A stretch of 64,000 nt of DNA from assembly GCF_014595955.1 (NCBI RefSeq), contig NZ_JABVCF010000011.1, positions 1 through 64,000 on the forward strand, given 5' to 3'. Position numbers and translations under genes: made by a program. Below are positions 8,503 to 16,896 of this stretch, one piece after another. Within the stretch, counting starts at the first letter, position 1. Every line of letters begins with the position of its first letter. The notes below the pieces were generated by a model. That model had not been told where the DNA came from, did no database searches, and saw only the letters and a program-made list of their open reading frames with translations. This DNA comes from Pseudaminobacter soli (ex Zhang et al. 2022) (GTDB taxonomy: Bacteria > Pseudomonadota > Alphaproteobacteria > Rhizobiales > Rhizobiaceae).

Positions 8503-9438
8503 TTGCCGATCCCAGACTATCAATCGTTGATGCTGCCGGTCCTCCGCCTCGCGGCTGAAGGCGAGAAGCGTGTCGCCGATGTCGAGGACCGTATCGCGGA
8601 CGACCTTGGACTGACGGCTGAGGAGCGGGAGGAGCTTCTGCCGAGTGGTCGTCAGCGCGTGCTGCACAATCGTATTCACTGGGCGAAGTTCTACATGAGC
8701 AAGGCAGGTCTGATCGCCTCACCCGCACGTGGCCGGTTCGTCGCGACCGAGGCAGGCAGGGCGTTGCTGGCACAGAACCCGGAACGGGTGGACGTGAAGC
8801 TCCTGCTCAAGCGCCCCGAGTTCAGGGATTTCTACAAGTCCAGCAACACCGCCGGGACGGACACCGACAGCAGTCGCGGGGAGACTGAGGGCCGCGATCT
8901 GGACAGCGCGAGTGTCACTCCGGAGGAGCAGATCGAAGCCGCCTACCAAGCCGTGGTTGCCGCGTTGAGGGCAGACCTGCTCGACCGGATCGGGCAGAAC
9001 AGTCCCGCATTCTTCGAGGGCCTGATTGTCGATCTTCTGGTCGCCATGGGCTATGGCGGCTCCCACAAGAGTGCTGCTGCCCAGCTCGGACGTTCGGGCG
9101 ACGGTGGCGTTGACGGTGTGGTGAACGAGGACCGGCTCGGGCTGGATCGCGTCTACGTGCAAGCCAAGCGATACGCGGCCACCAACTCCATCGGTCGCCC
9201 GGATGTGCAGGCATTCGTCGGGAGCCTCGTGGGATTGGGGGCAACCAAGGGCGTTTTCGTCACGACCTCGACGTTCAGCCCGCAGGCTCGCGATTTCGTC
9301 AAGCACTTGTCCCAGCGCGTCATACTGATCGACGGGCGGCAGCTCGCCGACCTCATGATCGAGCACGGGGTCGGAGTGCGTGTCAGCCGGGCCATCGAGT
9401 TCAAGAGGCTGGACGAAGACTTCTTTGCGGAGGAGTAG
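8503..9438 (+). CDS. mrr: Mrr-family restriction endonuclease
   Basis: A 311-aa protein with an N-terminal winged helix (about 1-90), a variable acidic linker (110-140) and a C-terminal Mrr catalytic domain (about 165-300). The active-site signature is clear: GDGGVDG with D204, then QAKRY with Q220 and K222. Mrr-type enzymes cut modified DNA. The start is TTG at 8503, with GAGGAG upstream. It lies 23 nt behind the MmeI-like gene, so the two are probably one operon. A nuclease that restricts foreign methylation beside one that writes its own mark implies that Mrr tolerates the host mark. It ends only 17 bp from the convergent RT gene. Confidence 0.85.
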   Translation: MPIPDYQSLMLPVLRLAAEGEKRVADVEDRIADDLGLTAEEREELLPSGRQRVLHNRIHWAKFYMSKAGLIASPARGRFVATEAGRALLAQNPERVDVKLLLKRPEFRDFYKSSNTAGTDTDSSRGETEGRDLDSASVTPEEQIEAAYQAVVAALRADLLDRIGQNSPAFFEGLIVDLLVAMGYGGSHKSAAAQLGRSGDGGVDGVVNEDRLGLDRVYVQAKRYAATNSIGRPDVQAFVGSLVGLGATKGVFVTTSTFSPQARDFVKHLSQRVILIDGRQLADLMIEHGVGVRVSRAIEFKRLDEDFFAEE

Positions 9439-9455
9439 GAGAGGCGGGCGCGACC

Positions 9456-10862
9456 TCATGCGGCGAGCAGATCGAAGTCGATGTCGGCTTCCGTCCATGG
9501 CAGCGATCCTGCACTCCACTCCTCGTGGATCACCTGATTGACGCAGACGAGGACTTCCGACCAAACAAAGTCCCAGCTTTGCCCCGCGTCAGGGTCGCTG
9601 TCGCTGAGTTTGCGATCCCATGCCGGGTGAGACCCGAACCACTGTCGCGCATAGCCCACCGCGATCTCCAGCAACTCGGATTTCGTGATGGCGGTCGAGT
9701 TCTCAAGCCGCTGACGCAAACGGGTACGAAATCGGTTGAAGCGATCCAGCCCCGGTCGGACATAGACGGTGCCGTCAGCGCGGCGGGTGATCCGATACCC
9801 AAGGAAGTAGGCGCTTTCGCGCACATCGCGGATGCTGTCGTGTTTCAGGTCAAGTGGTCCGGCAGGGAGGCTTGCCAGCCGAGAGGTCAGGGCCTTGATG
9901 GACGCCTTTAGCGCCGACCGGGAGCGCGCACCTATGACCACGTCGTCAAGGTGACTGCCGTAGACCACGTCCCGTTTCCCCAGCGCGTGCTGGAGTTCCC
10001 GCCCCAAGACCGTGCGCGCGATTTGCGGAGCACAGACGTCGCCCTGTATGAGGCCCTGCCGGACCTGTTTGACCTTCGACCTGAGCGTACCCAACGTATA
10101 GGAGGGACACACAGGCTGATCATCGTCATCCCCGTTGAAGATGACATCGTCAGTGAGATCGATGCCAGTTCGCTGGTCGATGAACCTGATCGGGACATTC
10201 GCAGGAAGGAACACGATGTTCCCGACGATCCACTGCGAGAGTGGAAAGCCTGCAAGGTGTCCGGGTCTCAGGGACGGGAAGAAATCGCGAACATCGAGGC
10301 TGGCCCAGTAGTAGTACCCCTCGGAAATCGCCTGCTTGATGTCTGCAAATAGTCTGGTTTCCCCGCCCATCCCGGACACCGTGCTGTCATAGGGATTGTC
10401 CCCCACCGTCATCAGCAGCAGGTCCCGGACCATGAGCTGTTGGGCACGACGGCGCAAGCCTGTGGTACAGACGGGACGCCACGACTGCCCATGAGGCTGG
10501 GGGTGGACGATGACGGTCTCGTAGTAGCAGTGATCCAAGCTTAGGCTGTTTGCCCACGTCCCCAGCGTCTCGAACGCTACAGGCCCCCCGCGTTTCGCGG
10601 TCGCTCGCACGACTGCCATGAGCTTGGAGGCGAAACTTGACAGAAGGCGCTCCTTGGCAGCGCTGACCGCCTTCGGCTTCCCTTTGGCTATCGCCGCCCG
10701 GAGCGCCCTCAGTTGCTTGTGGTGGACCTTCTGTGCCTTGCGTAGGATGCGGACCTGCTCAACGCTGAACTGGCTGGCTGTGTCGCTGTTTTGGGAAACC
10801 CGTCGCCGGATGGCAGCTCCGACCTCGGCACTGATGCGGTTCATGGCCAAGTCAACGGTCAT
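9456..10862 (-). CDS. Reverse-transcriptase-family protein with HLDD active site
   Basis: A 468-aa protein with RT fingers and palm motifs in order: SLDVRDFFPSL (motif A, first Asp D190), QGLIQGDVCAP (motif B, 269-279), HLDD (motif C, 304-307, normally YxDD), K340 and FLGYRI (353-358). About 110 helical residues precede the RT core and ~110 follow (thumb-like). There is no maturase or HNH domain and no group II intron structure around it. The start at 10862 is two bases after the stop of the HTH gene, with AAGGG upstream. Family-level inference: RNA-templated polymerase, possibly a defence-associated RT. Subgroup unknown; the position between Mrr and the recombinase supports defence. Confidence 0.75.
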   Translation of the reverse strand: MTVDLAMNRISAEVGAAIRRRVSQNSDTASQFSVEQVRILRKAQKVHHKQLRALRAAIAKGKPKAVSAAKERLLSSFASKLMAVVRATAKRGGPVAFETLGTWANSLSLDHCYYETVIVHPQPHGQSWRPVCTTGLRRRAQQLMVRDLLLMTVGDNPYDSTVSGMGGETRLFADIKQAISEGYYYWASLDVRDFFPSLRPGHLAGFPLSQWIVGNIVFLPANVPIRFIDQRTGIDLTDDVIFNGDDDDQPVCPSYTLGTLRSKVKQVRQGLIQGDVCAPQIARTVLGRELQHALGKRDVVYGSHLDDVVIGARSRSALKASIKALTSRLASLPAGPLDLKHDSIRDVRESAYFLGYRITRRADGTVYVRPGLDRFNRFRTRLRQRLENSTAITKSELLEIAVGYARQWFGSHPAWDRKLSDSDPDAGQSWDFVWSEVLVCVNQVIHEEWSAGSLPWTEADIDFDLLAA

Positions 10863-10864
10863 GG

Positions 10865-11104
10865 TCAGTTGCCCTTGGCGAAGGTGTCCAAGGCGTTGGC
10901 GTAGTACCAAACTCGACCGCCTCGCTTGGTCCACTCGGGTCCGACTTCCTCACCCCGCCATCGGTTGAGGGTCGAGACGCTGACGCCGAGATAGCGGGCA
11001 GCTTGTTCCACATTGAGCCGTGGGTTGACCTGCTCTTCAGCTTGTTGGGCTGCGATGCGCTGTTCGGCTACAAGGAAAGTCTGGTTGGGTTTCTTGATCG
11101 GCAT
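10865..11104 (-). CDS. Small helix-turn-helix protein, AlpA/excisionase-like
   Basis: A 79-aa protein whose C-terminal half is a winged-helix/MerR-type DNA-binding domain: LNVEQAARYLGVSVSTLNRW then GRVWYY, the layout of AlpA/excisionase-type proteins. The N-terminal ~27 residues are polar. It is the first gene of an operon with the RT (2 nt between stop and start). It may repress its own operon, act as recombination directionality factor for the serine recombinase, or be a structural partner of the RT. The sequence does not decide between these. Confidence 0.7.
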   Translation of the reverse strand: MPIKKPNQTFLVAEQRIAAQQAEEQVNPRLNVEQAARYLGVSVSTLNRWRGEEVGPEWTKRGGRVWYYANALDTFAKGN

Positions 11105-11512
11105 ATCGAGGCTCCGGTAGGGCGCTCGATGCGGATGATGCTACCGCTCCGATGTATGTCTCAATCAAGCGCTCTTAGCTGGCCGAGGAACGCGGAAAAA
11201 ATCAAGTGGCAACATCTGGCCTCAGCCGACAATAAGTTGGGCGCTTTGGTAGCAATGGGTTACGTTGTGAATAGCGGGGAAAAACGGCTCCGAGTGAATT
11301 TGATTGCAAGTGTTTTACCAACTTTTCTCACTCCTGTTCGCGGGGACAGAAGGTGAGCGGTTTGACTTGGCGGGCAACCTGAATAGCATGGAGAGGCTGT
11401 TGAGTAAGTGCTCCTCATCGATGTTGGAGCCGTCGGACCGCGAGTAGCCAAGCGGACGCCTGCAAATGCGCGCCAGTCAGTTGCGCATACTCTTTCATGC
11501 AGGAGAGTTCGC
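11105..11512. other. 408-bp region between the HTH-RT operon and the recombinase
   Basis: No convincing ORF. It must hold the divergent promoters for the HTH-RT operon (minus) and the recombinase pair (plus). An inverted repeat (CGGTAG at 11115-11120 with CTACCG at 11141-11146) lies just upstream of the HTH start and could be its operator. The stretch 11185-11340 is AT-richer than its surroundings. It is a candidate site for a structured RNA or attP half-site, neither of which I can prove. Confidence 0.4.
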
Positions 11513-11701
11513 GTGGTCCTAATCCTCAACAAGCGACGATCCACCTTTGCTCCTCGCGGCGGTGACAACGAGAACGAGCCGGTTCGCGTCGTGCAACCTG
11601 ATACGATAGCTGAAGCTCGAAAGTCACTCCGAAAGATCACCCGCTATCTTGCGGAGCGAGCCGCAGTGGATGACCATCGTCAGGAGCACGGTGGAGAGTA
11701 A
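11513..11701 (+). CDS. Small basic protein preceding the serine recombinase
   Basis: Predicted 62-aa protein starting at GTG 11513 with AGGAG about 8 nt upstream; an in-frame ATG at 11408 would give 97 aa but has a poor N-terminus. It is rich in Arg/Lys, with a helix near the C-terminus (ARKSLRKITRYLAERA). The stop is two bases from the recombinase ATG, so the two are co-translated. It could be a recombination accessory or directionality factor. No family recognised. Confidence 0.45.
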   Translation: MVLILNKRRSTFAPRGGDNENEPVRVVQPDTIAEARKSLRKITRYLAERAAVDDHRQEHGGE

Positions 11702-11703
11702 CG

Positions 11704-13338
11704 ATGGTGCGCGCGGCAATCTACGCGAGGTATTCGACCGACCTACAGGACCCTCGGTCCATATCGGACCAGTTCGCATACTGCCGAGAGTACGCGGCAC
11801 GCGAGAACATAGAAGTCGTCAGGACGTTTGCCGATGAAGCTCGCTCTGGCGGGTCCATGATCGGCCGTGACGGGCTTCTCGACTTGATGCAGGCGGCCCG
11901 AGCCAAGCAGTTCGACGTGGTGATAGTGGAGGCGCTGGACCGACTGTCCCGCGACATGGAGGACTTGGCGGGTCTGCACAAACGGCTCCAGTTCGCGGGG
12001 ATCGAAATCCGGGCGGTGAACGATGGGCCGGGTCCGGTCGATGAAGTCGTAGTCGGCCTCAAGGGGCTGATCGGCCACATGTACCGTTTGGACAACGCCA
12101 AGAAGGTCCGGCGCGGCATGTTCGGTGTTGTCCGCGAAGGGCGTAGTGCGGGAGGACGAGCGTATGGCTATCGCCCCGTGCCCGGTCAGACTGGCCACCT
12201 TGAAGTCGTCGCAGAGGAAGCGGAGATCATCCGGCGCATTTTCAGCGAGTATCTGAATGGGAACTCGCCTCGGCGGATTGCATGGGGCCTCAACCGCGAC
12301 CATGCGCCCCCGCCGCGTGGCAAGGCTTGGAACGCTTCCACGATCAACGGTAACGCACAGCGCGGCAACGGCATCCTGAACAACGAGCTTTATGTCGGGC
12401 AGATCGTCTGGAACAAGGTACGAATGGTGAAGGACCCTGAAACGGGCAGGCGCGTCTCACGGATCAACGCGGAGCAGGACTGGCATCGCACCACCGCCGC
12501 GCACCTTCGGATCGTGTCAGACGATCTCTATGACCGCGTGCGGACCCTTCGGCTGGCTACTACTCGAAAGAAGCCCGAAATGCAGCGCAGGCCCAAGCGC
12601 ATTCTCTCGGGGTTGCTACGTTGTGCTGTCTGTGGGTCCGGGATGACCACGAGCGGGAAGGACAAGTCTGGTAGAGTTCGCATCCGATGCTCAGCGGCAC
12701 GGGAAAGCGGCACCTGTCCTGATCCCAAGACCTGCTACCTCGACACGGTCGAGGACTTGGTGATCCAGACATTGCTGCGTGAACTTCGCAGCCCCCATGA
12801 GGTCACCGAGTTCATCGCGTCGTACATCGAGGCAAGGAAGCGTCTCGTGGCGACTTCGGAGCGACGTCGCGGGAGCCTATCGAGAAAGATCGCGGAGAAG
12901 ACCCGAGAGATCGACCGCATGGTGGATGGCTACGCCAAAGGGCTGCTGACCGATGCCGATCTTGAGGGACGGTTTCAGGACCTCAAGGCAGAGCGACAGC
13001 AGTTGGAGCGTGAGCTTTTAGACGTTCCGAAGGAAGTCAACGTAGTGGCCCTGCACGACAAGGCGCTTGGGCAATACGAGATCAGGCTCGCGCAGTTGCG
13101 GGAGGAGCTTCAGGCCGGTATGGACGACGGCAACAGTTCAGGAGCCAGAGGGCTTCGGGAACTGGTCGATAGCGTCATCGTCTACCCGAACCGTGAAGGC
13201 GGGGTAGGCGTCAAAATACAGGGGAAACTCAACGCTCTGGTGGGCGCGGAAGGCTTCGGCAGCCTCGGTGTTGTTAACGGTGGTAGCGGAGGAGGGATTC
13301 GAACCCCCGACACAAGGATTATGATTCCTCTGCTCTAA
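11704..13338 (+). CDS. Large serine recombinase (island integrase)
   Basis: A 544-aa large serine recombinase. The resolvase domain (1-~140) has YARYS with nucleophile S11 and EALDRLSRD (76-84). The recombinase domain (~150-290) follows, then a zinc ribbon (C307, C310, C329, C338) and a coiled coil (~370-480). Such enzymes integrate and excise elements through a 5'-phosphoserine intermediate. The last ~19 codons (from residue 526, GGIRTPDT...) are read antisense through the tRNA-Met gene, so the C-terminus is created by integration. It is the probable integrase of this island. A complete catalytic set suggests it may still be active. Confidence 0.9.
   Translation: MVRAAIYARYSTDLQDPRSISDQFAYCREYAARENIEVVRTFADEARSGGSMIGRDGLLDLMQAARAKQFDVVIVEALDRLSRDMEDLAGLHKRLQFAGIEIRAVNDGPGPVDEVVVGLKGLIGHMYRLDNAKKVRRGMFGVVREGRSAGGRAYGYRPVPGQTGHLEVVAEEAEIIRRIFSEYLNGNSPRRIAWGLNRDHAPPPRGKAWNASTINGNAQRGNGILNNELYVGQIVWNKVRMVKDPETGRRVSRINAEQDWHRTTAAHLRIVSDDLYDRVRTLRLATTRKKPEMQRRPKRILSGLLRCAVCGSGMTTSGKDKSGRVRIRCSAARESGTCPDPKTCYLDTVEDLVIQTLLRELRSPHEVTEFIASYIEARKRLVATSERRRGSLSRKIAEKTREIDRMVDGYAKGLLTDADLEGRFQDLKAERQQLERELLDVPKEVNVVALHDKALGQYEIRLAQLREELQAGMDDGNSSGARGLRELVDSVIVYPNREGGVGVKIQGKLNALVGAEGFGSLGVVNGGSGGGIRTPDTRIMIPLL
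13281..13338. other. Putative attachment site (island right junction)
   Basis: The 3' half of tRNA-Met overlaps the end of the recombinase ORF. The island lies on the 3' side of the tRNA and the tRNA itself is intact, as expected when an element carries a copy of the tRNA 3' end. I found no second copy inside the window, so the other junction should lie to the left. The exact crossover is not visible. Confidence 0.5.
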
Positions 13339-13357
13339 CCGACTGAGCTACTCCGCC
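13281..13357 (-). tRNA. tRNA-Met (CAT), elongator
   Basis: A 77-nt cloverleaf including the encoded CCA. The acceptor stem GGCGGAG pairs with CTCCGCT (one G-T), and the D-arm stem is GCTC/GAGC. The anticodon stem GAGGA/TCCTT closes a 7-nt loop with CAT, and the T arm has GTTCGAATC. The weak anticodon stem and paired acceptor end argue against initiator tRNA. The 3' end faces the island. Confidence 0.93.
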
Positions 13358-13814
13358 CCGATGCGAGAGCGACCGCTGCGGCGCGTCTCGAAGGCAGCGG
13401 CGGTATAGGGGGGCCGGACCAAGCCTGTCAAGCGATGGTACAGCAAATCCTCAGCACCATGGCGTCTTATGCTTCCCCCCGCCAGGTCGGCGGCGGCTCT
13501 GAAGCTTCTCGTCTGGCCTCTGGGCGTCTGAAGCTTGGGTTGAAGTCGGCTGGTCGTAGCGCCGTAGGCCGCCGACCGTCCGCTCAAGATGCGGTCGCGC
13601 AAGCGGTGCTGGCTCGAATGAGGCTTCGGAGTGCTCGCGCGCACTCCGTTGCATTCACGATGGACCGAACGACAGGCCGCCAATCCTGCACAGCCGGTTA
13701 CCGACCGTTTTCGACTGAAAACAAACGTGCAGAACGCAGCCTTGAGTTCGCAGCGGGCGCTGGTTATGTCTGCCCGACCTACAATCCCCGGCCAAGCCGC
13801 CCTGAGATCCTGAA
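13358..13814. other. Intergenic region between tRNA-Met and oxidoreductase
   Basis: About 457 bp with no supported gene. One 127-codon plus-strand frame crosses it but has low-complexity, unconvincing composition and no ribosome-binding site. Promoters for tRNA-Met (minus) and the oxidoreductase (plus) must lie here. Confidence 0.5.
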
Positions 13815-14771
13815 TTGACCAAACCACGTATCGCTGTCCTCGGTTGCGGCTACTGGGGCGCAAACCACGTCCGCACGCTGAAGGGCCTCGGAGTCCTGCA
13901 CGCAGTATCCGATGCCAATGCCGCGCGCGCCGAAGGGTTTGGCGTCGAGCACGACTGTCTTGCGATCGACCCTTGCGAGCTTTTCCGACGCGACGACGTC
14001 GATGCCGTGGTGATGGCGCTGCCGCCGCAGTTCCATGCCGAAAACGCCATCAGGGCGGTCGAGGGCGGCAAGGACGTGCTGGTCGAAAAGCCGATCGCGC
14101 TGACGGTTGCCGACGCGCAGCGGGCGGTCGACACCGCCGCGCGGCACGGCCGCATCTTCATGACTGGCCACGTGCTGCGCTTCCATCCCGCCTTCGAGCG
14201 GCTGAAGGAACTGATCGAGGCCGGCGAACTCGGCGAGGTGAAATACATCCACTCGCACCGGCTCGGCCTCGGAAAATTCCACACCGAGAACGACGCACTG
14301 TGGGACCTCGCCCCGCACGACCTCTCCATGATCCTGGCGATCACCGGCCAGGCTCCCTGCGAAGTGCGAGGGGAGGGGGCAGCGGTGCTCGACCGGCTCA
14401 GCGACTTCGCCCATCTGCACATGCTGTTTCCCAGCGGCCTGCGCAGCCATCTCTTCGCCTCGCGGCTCAATCCCTATCGCGAGCGGCGCCTGACCGTCGT
14501 GGGAACGAAGGCCATGGCGGTCTTCGACGATGTCGAACAGTGGGAGCGCAAGCTCGCCTTCTACAGGCACGAGATCTGGCAAGACAGCGGCCAGTGGCTC
14601 GCCACCACCAACGAGCCGACCTACATCCCGGTCGAGGGCGGCATGCCGCTCACCCGCGAACTGCAGCACTTCCTGCACTGCATCGAAACCAGGGAAGCGC
14701 CGCGCACCAGTGGCGAGGAAGGCGTGTCCGTACTGCGCATCCTCACCGGCGGTACGGTGATGCATAGCTGA
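13815..14771 (+). CDS. Gfo/Idh/MocA-family oxidoreductase
   Basis: A 318-aa NAD(P)-dependent dehydrogenase. The N-terminus is a Rossmann fold with GCGYWGANH (glycine motif, ~10-18), and VEKPIA near residue 95 carries the conserved lysine of the EKP motif. The C-terminal half is the MocA-type alpha/beta substrate domain, with WDLAPHDLSM holding the usual catalytic His region. Relatives include sugar-nucleotide 3-dehydrogenases (WlbA-like), so a role in surface polysaccharide sugars is possible; the substrate cannot be read from sequence. The start is TTG at 13815. It stands alone, convergent with mnmA. Confidence 0.85.
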   Translation: MTKPRIAVLGCGYWGANHVRTLKGLGVLHAVSDANAARAEGFGVEHDCLAIDPCELFRRDDVDAVVMALPPQFHAENAIRAVEGGKDVLVEKPIALTVADAQRAVDTAARHGRIFMTGHVLRFHPAFERLKELIEAGELGEVKYIHSHRLGLGKFHTENDALWDLAPHDLSMILAITGQAPCEVRGEGAAVLDRLSDFAHLHMLFPSGLRSHLFASRLNPYRERRLTVVGTKAMAVFDDVEQWERKLAFYRHEIWQDSGQWLATTNEPTYIPVEGGMPLTRELQHFLHCIETREAPRTSGEEGVSVLRILTGGTVMHS

Positions 14772-14800
14772 GGCTTATGCCTCGAAAGCCAGGGGCGATT

Positions 14801-15991
14801 TTACTCGGCTGTTGCGTGGGCTGGCGCGGCTGAAAGCCGTTCCAGCATGGCCTCCGCTGCGGCACTGCGTTCCGAGCGCTGGATGAAGCCGCCGCCGAGA
14901 ACGCGCGCCTCGTTGGAATCGTCCGAATAGAGCACGCAGGCCTGGCCCGGCGCGATGCCTGCCTCGCCCTCAGCAAGTTCCACCCAGACGGCCGCGCCTT
15001 CGCGGCGGAGCAAAGCGGGCCGGGGCGGCCGGGTCGAGCGGACCTTTGCAAACAGTTCGATGCCACCAGGGCCGATCGAGGCCAGATCCTCGTCTCCGAG
15101 CCAGTTCATAGCGCGCAGGAAAACCTTGCGGGTGTCGAGCGCCTCGCGCGGGCCGACGATCACACGCGCCCGGTCGGCGTCCAGATGGATGACGTAGAGC
15201 GGCTCGCCTGAGGCGACGCCGATGCCGCGGCGCTGGCCGATCGTGTAGCGCAAAATGCCCTCGTGGCGGCCGAGCACGCGCCCGTCGATATGGACAATGT
15301 CGCCAGGCTCGGCCGAACCCGGCCTCAACCGCGCGATCATCTCCGAATACTTGCCCTGAGGAACGAAGCAGATGTCCTGGCTGTCCTGCTTGTCGGCGAC
15401 GCTCAATCCCAACTCGGCGGCGATCTCGCGCACCTGCGGCTTGGACATCCCGCCCAGTGGAAAGCGCAGATAGTCGACCTGCTCCTGGGTCGTGGCGAAG
15501 AGGAAATAGCTCTGGTCGCGATCGGCATCGACCGGACGGAACAGGGCGCGGTGCGCGCCATTAGCGCCGCTGCGGATATAATGGCCGGTGGCGAGTGCTG
15601 CCGCACCGAGATCGCGCGCGGTTTCCAGCAGGTCCGCGAACTTCACGGTCTGATTGCAGGAAACGCAGGGGATCGGCGTCTCGCCCGCCACATAGCTCTG
15701 CGCAAAGGGATCGATCACCGCCTTGCGGAAGCGCTCCTCGTAGTCGAGCACGTAGTGAGGGATGCCGAGCTTCTCGGAGACGCGCCGGGCGTCGTCTATG
15801 TCGCGGCCCGCGCAGCAGGAGCCCGCCCGATGCGTGGCGGCTCCGTGATCGTAGAGTTGCAGCGTCACGCCGACGACGTCATAGCCCTCCCGGGCAAGAA
15901 TCCCGGCCACCACGGAGGAGTCGACGCCGCCGGACATGGCGACGACCACGCGCGTATCCGCCGGACGTCCCGGCAGGTCGAGGCTGTTCAT
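14801..15991 (-). CDS. mnmA: tRNA-specific 2-thiouridylase MnmA
   Basis: A 396-aa enzyme that adds sulfur to U34 of tRNA-Lys/Glu/Gln at the wobble base, using ATP. The PP-loop MSGGVDSS lies ~20 residues from the N-terminus, the first catalytic cysteine is in PIPCVSCNQ and the second in [10 protein letters not shown]. Length and C-terminal beta-barrel match the family. The start at MNSLD (15991) is chosen by similarity to the usual rhizobial N-terminus; in-frame ATGs at 15997 and 16003 are alternatives. Confidence 0.95.
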   Translation of the reverse strand: MNSLDLPGRPADTRVVVAMSGGVDSSVVAGILAREGYDVVGVTLQLYDHGAATHRAGSCCAGRDIDDARRVSEKLGIPHYVLDYEERFRKAVIDPFAQSYVAGETPIPCVSCNQTVKFADLLETARDLGAAALATGHYIRSGANGAHRALFRPVDADRDQSYFLFATTQEQVDYLRFPLGGMSKPQVREIAAELGLSVADKQDSQDICFVPQGKYSEMIARLRPGSAEPGDIVHIDGRVLGRHEGILRYTIGQRRGIGVASGEPLYVIHLDADRARVIVGPREALDTRKVFLRAMNWLGDEDLASIGPGGIELFAKVRSTRPPRPALLRREGAAVWVELAEGEAGIAPGQACVLYSDDSNEARVLGGGFIQRSERSAAAEAMLERLSAAPAHATAE

Positions 15992-16432
15992 CGGCATTCT
16001 CATCAGGGGTTCCGCAACGAGCTTTCGGCCAAGATATAGGCGAAAGGAGGGAGGCTTGCCACACCAGGCCGCGAGATCCCGGGTCGCGGCCGTCGACGCG
16101 CGTCATCCGGAGTTGTGCGGAGCGAAGCGACAAGCGGCTATCCGGATCCGTTCCGGGATCGGTGCCAAGCCCTCCGGTTTGCCCATAGGCCGGCCCGGGG
16201 ACAAGCGCAGCGAGGCGGAGAGGGGGCGTCCGCTCGCACTAACCTGAGTTCGTTTTTGAAAAGGCCGGGTAACGTGAATCTATCACGGCGGACTGGAAGA
16301 CTAAAATTTTCATCGGCGCAGCAACGATGGATTCACGAGATGCCGGTTAGCCTCCACCTCGCCGCTTAGGCAATTCTTAAAGCTGTCGCGCTAGTCTGGG
16401 CGCGATTGGTTCTGCGAGTTGTAGAGAGTACG
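15992..16432. promoter_or_regulatory. mnmA-sciP intergenic region with two GANTC sites
   Basis: About 440 bp between divergent genes. Two GANTC sites (16276-16280 and 16330-16334), the CcrM methylation sequence, sit 100-160 bp upstream of sciP. 16080-16210 is GC-rich with short inverted segments typical of rhizobial intergenic repeats. No gene seen. Confidence 0.45.
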
Positions 16433-16708
16433 ATGACCGATCTAGTGAGGCCGCGTGTCAAATACGTCATTGGACCCGACGGGAGTCCGTTGACAATTGC
16501 CGATCTGCCTCCCAGCAATACGCGGCGCTGGGTTATTCGCCGTAAGGCCGAGGTGGTGGCGGCCGTCCGTGGCGGCCTGCTCAGCCTTGACGAGGCGTGC
16601 CAGCGTTACAAGCTCACGACCGAGGAGTTCCTGTCCTGGCAGGCCTCGATCGACGAATATGGCTTGGCCGGCCTGCGCACCACGCGCATCCAGCAATATC
16701 GGCACTGA
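16433..16708 (+). CDS. sciP: SciP-like CtrA-inhibitory protein (DUF1153)
   Basis: A 91-aa DUF1153 protein. The N-terminal ~30 residues (VKYVIGPDGSPLTIADLPP) and the following helix-turn-helix (RRWVIRRKAEVVAAVRGG, LSLDEACQRY) match SciP. In Caulobacter, SciP binds CtrA-controlled promoters and blocks CtrA from recruiting RNA polymerase in G1. The ATG at 16433 is preferred over an upstream GTG/ATG because it gives the family's usual N-terminus. ctrA lies only 1.7 kb downstream, and two GANTC sites upstream fit methylation-linked control. Confidence 0.88.
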   Translation: MTDLVRPRVKYVIGPDGSPLTIADLPPSNTRRWVIRRKAEVVAAVRGGLLSLDEACQRYKLTTEEFLSWQASIDEYGLAGLRTTRIQQYRH

Positions 16709-16896
16709 CACATCGGCATCCGCGAGTTCGCCACTACCGTCCCGCACGCGTTTGCCTATCAACTGGCGCGCGTGCACGCGGAGGGTCTACGCGCTCCCTA
16801 AAATGCCGACATCCATACTTTTCCTGACTTTAGCACCGGGTTGGATGCTGCGTCTCTACGCCCGCTCTCAGTAGAGGAGTAGAGGTCCAGCAGCCG

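Noticed and set aside
9456-10862. RT read as a group II intron maturase or retron
   Set aside because: No maturase X/HNH domain, no intron domain V-like structure next to it, and no YADD box. Retron-type msr/msd repeats were not seen either.
13435-13818. 127-codon plus-strand frame between tRNA-Met and the oxidoreductase
   Set aside because: No ribosome-binding site, biased Arg/Ser/Ala composition and no motif; it runs into the next gene's start.
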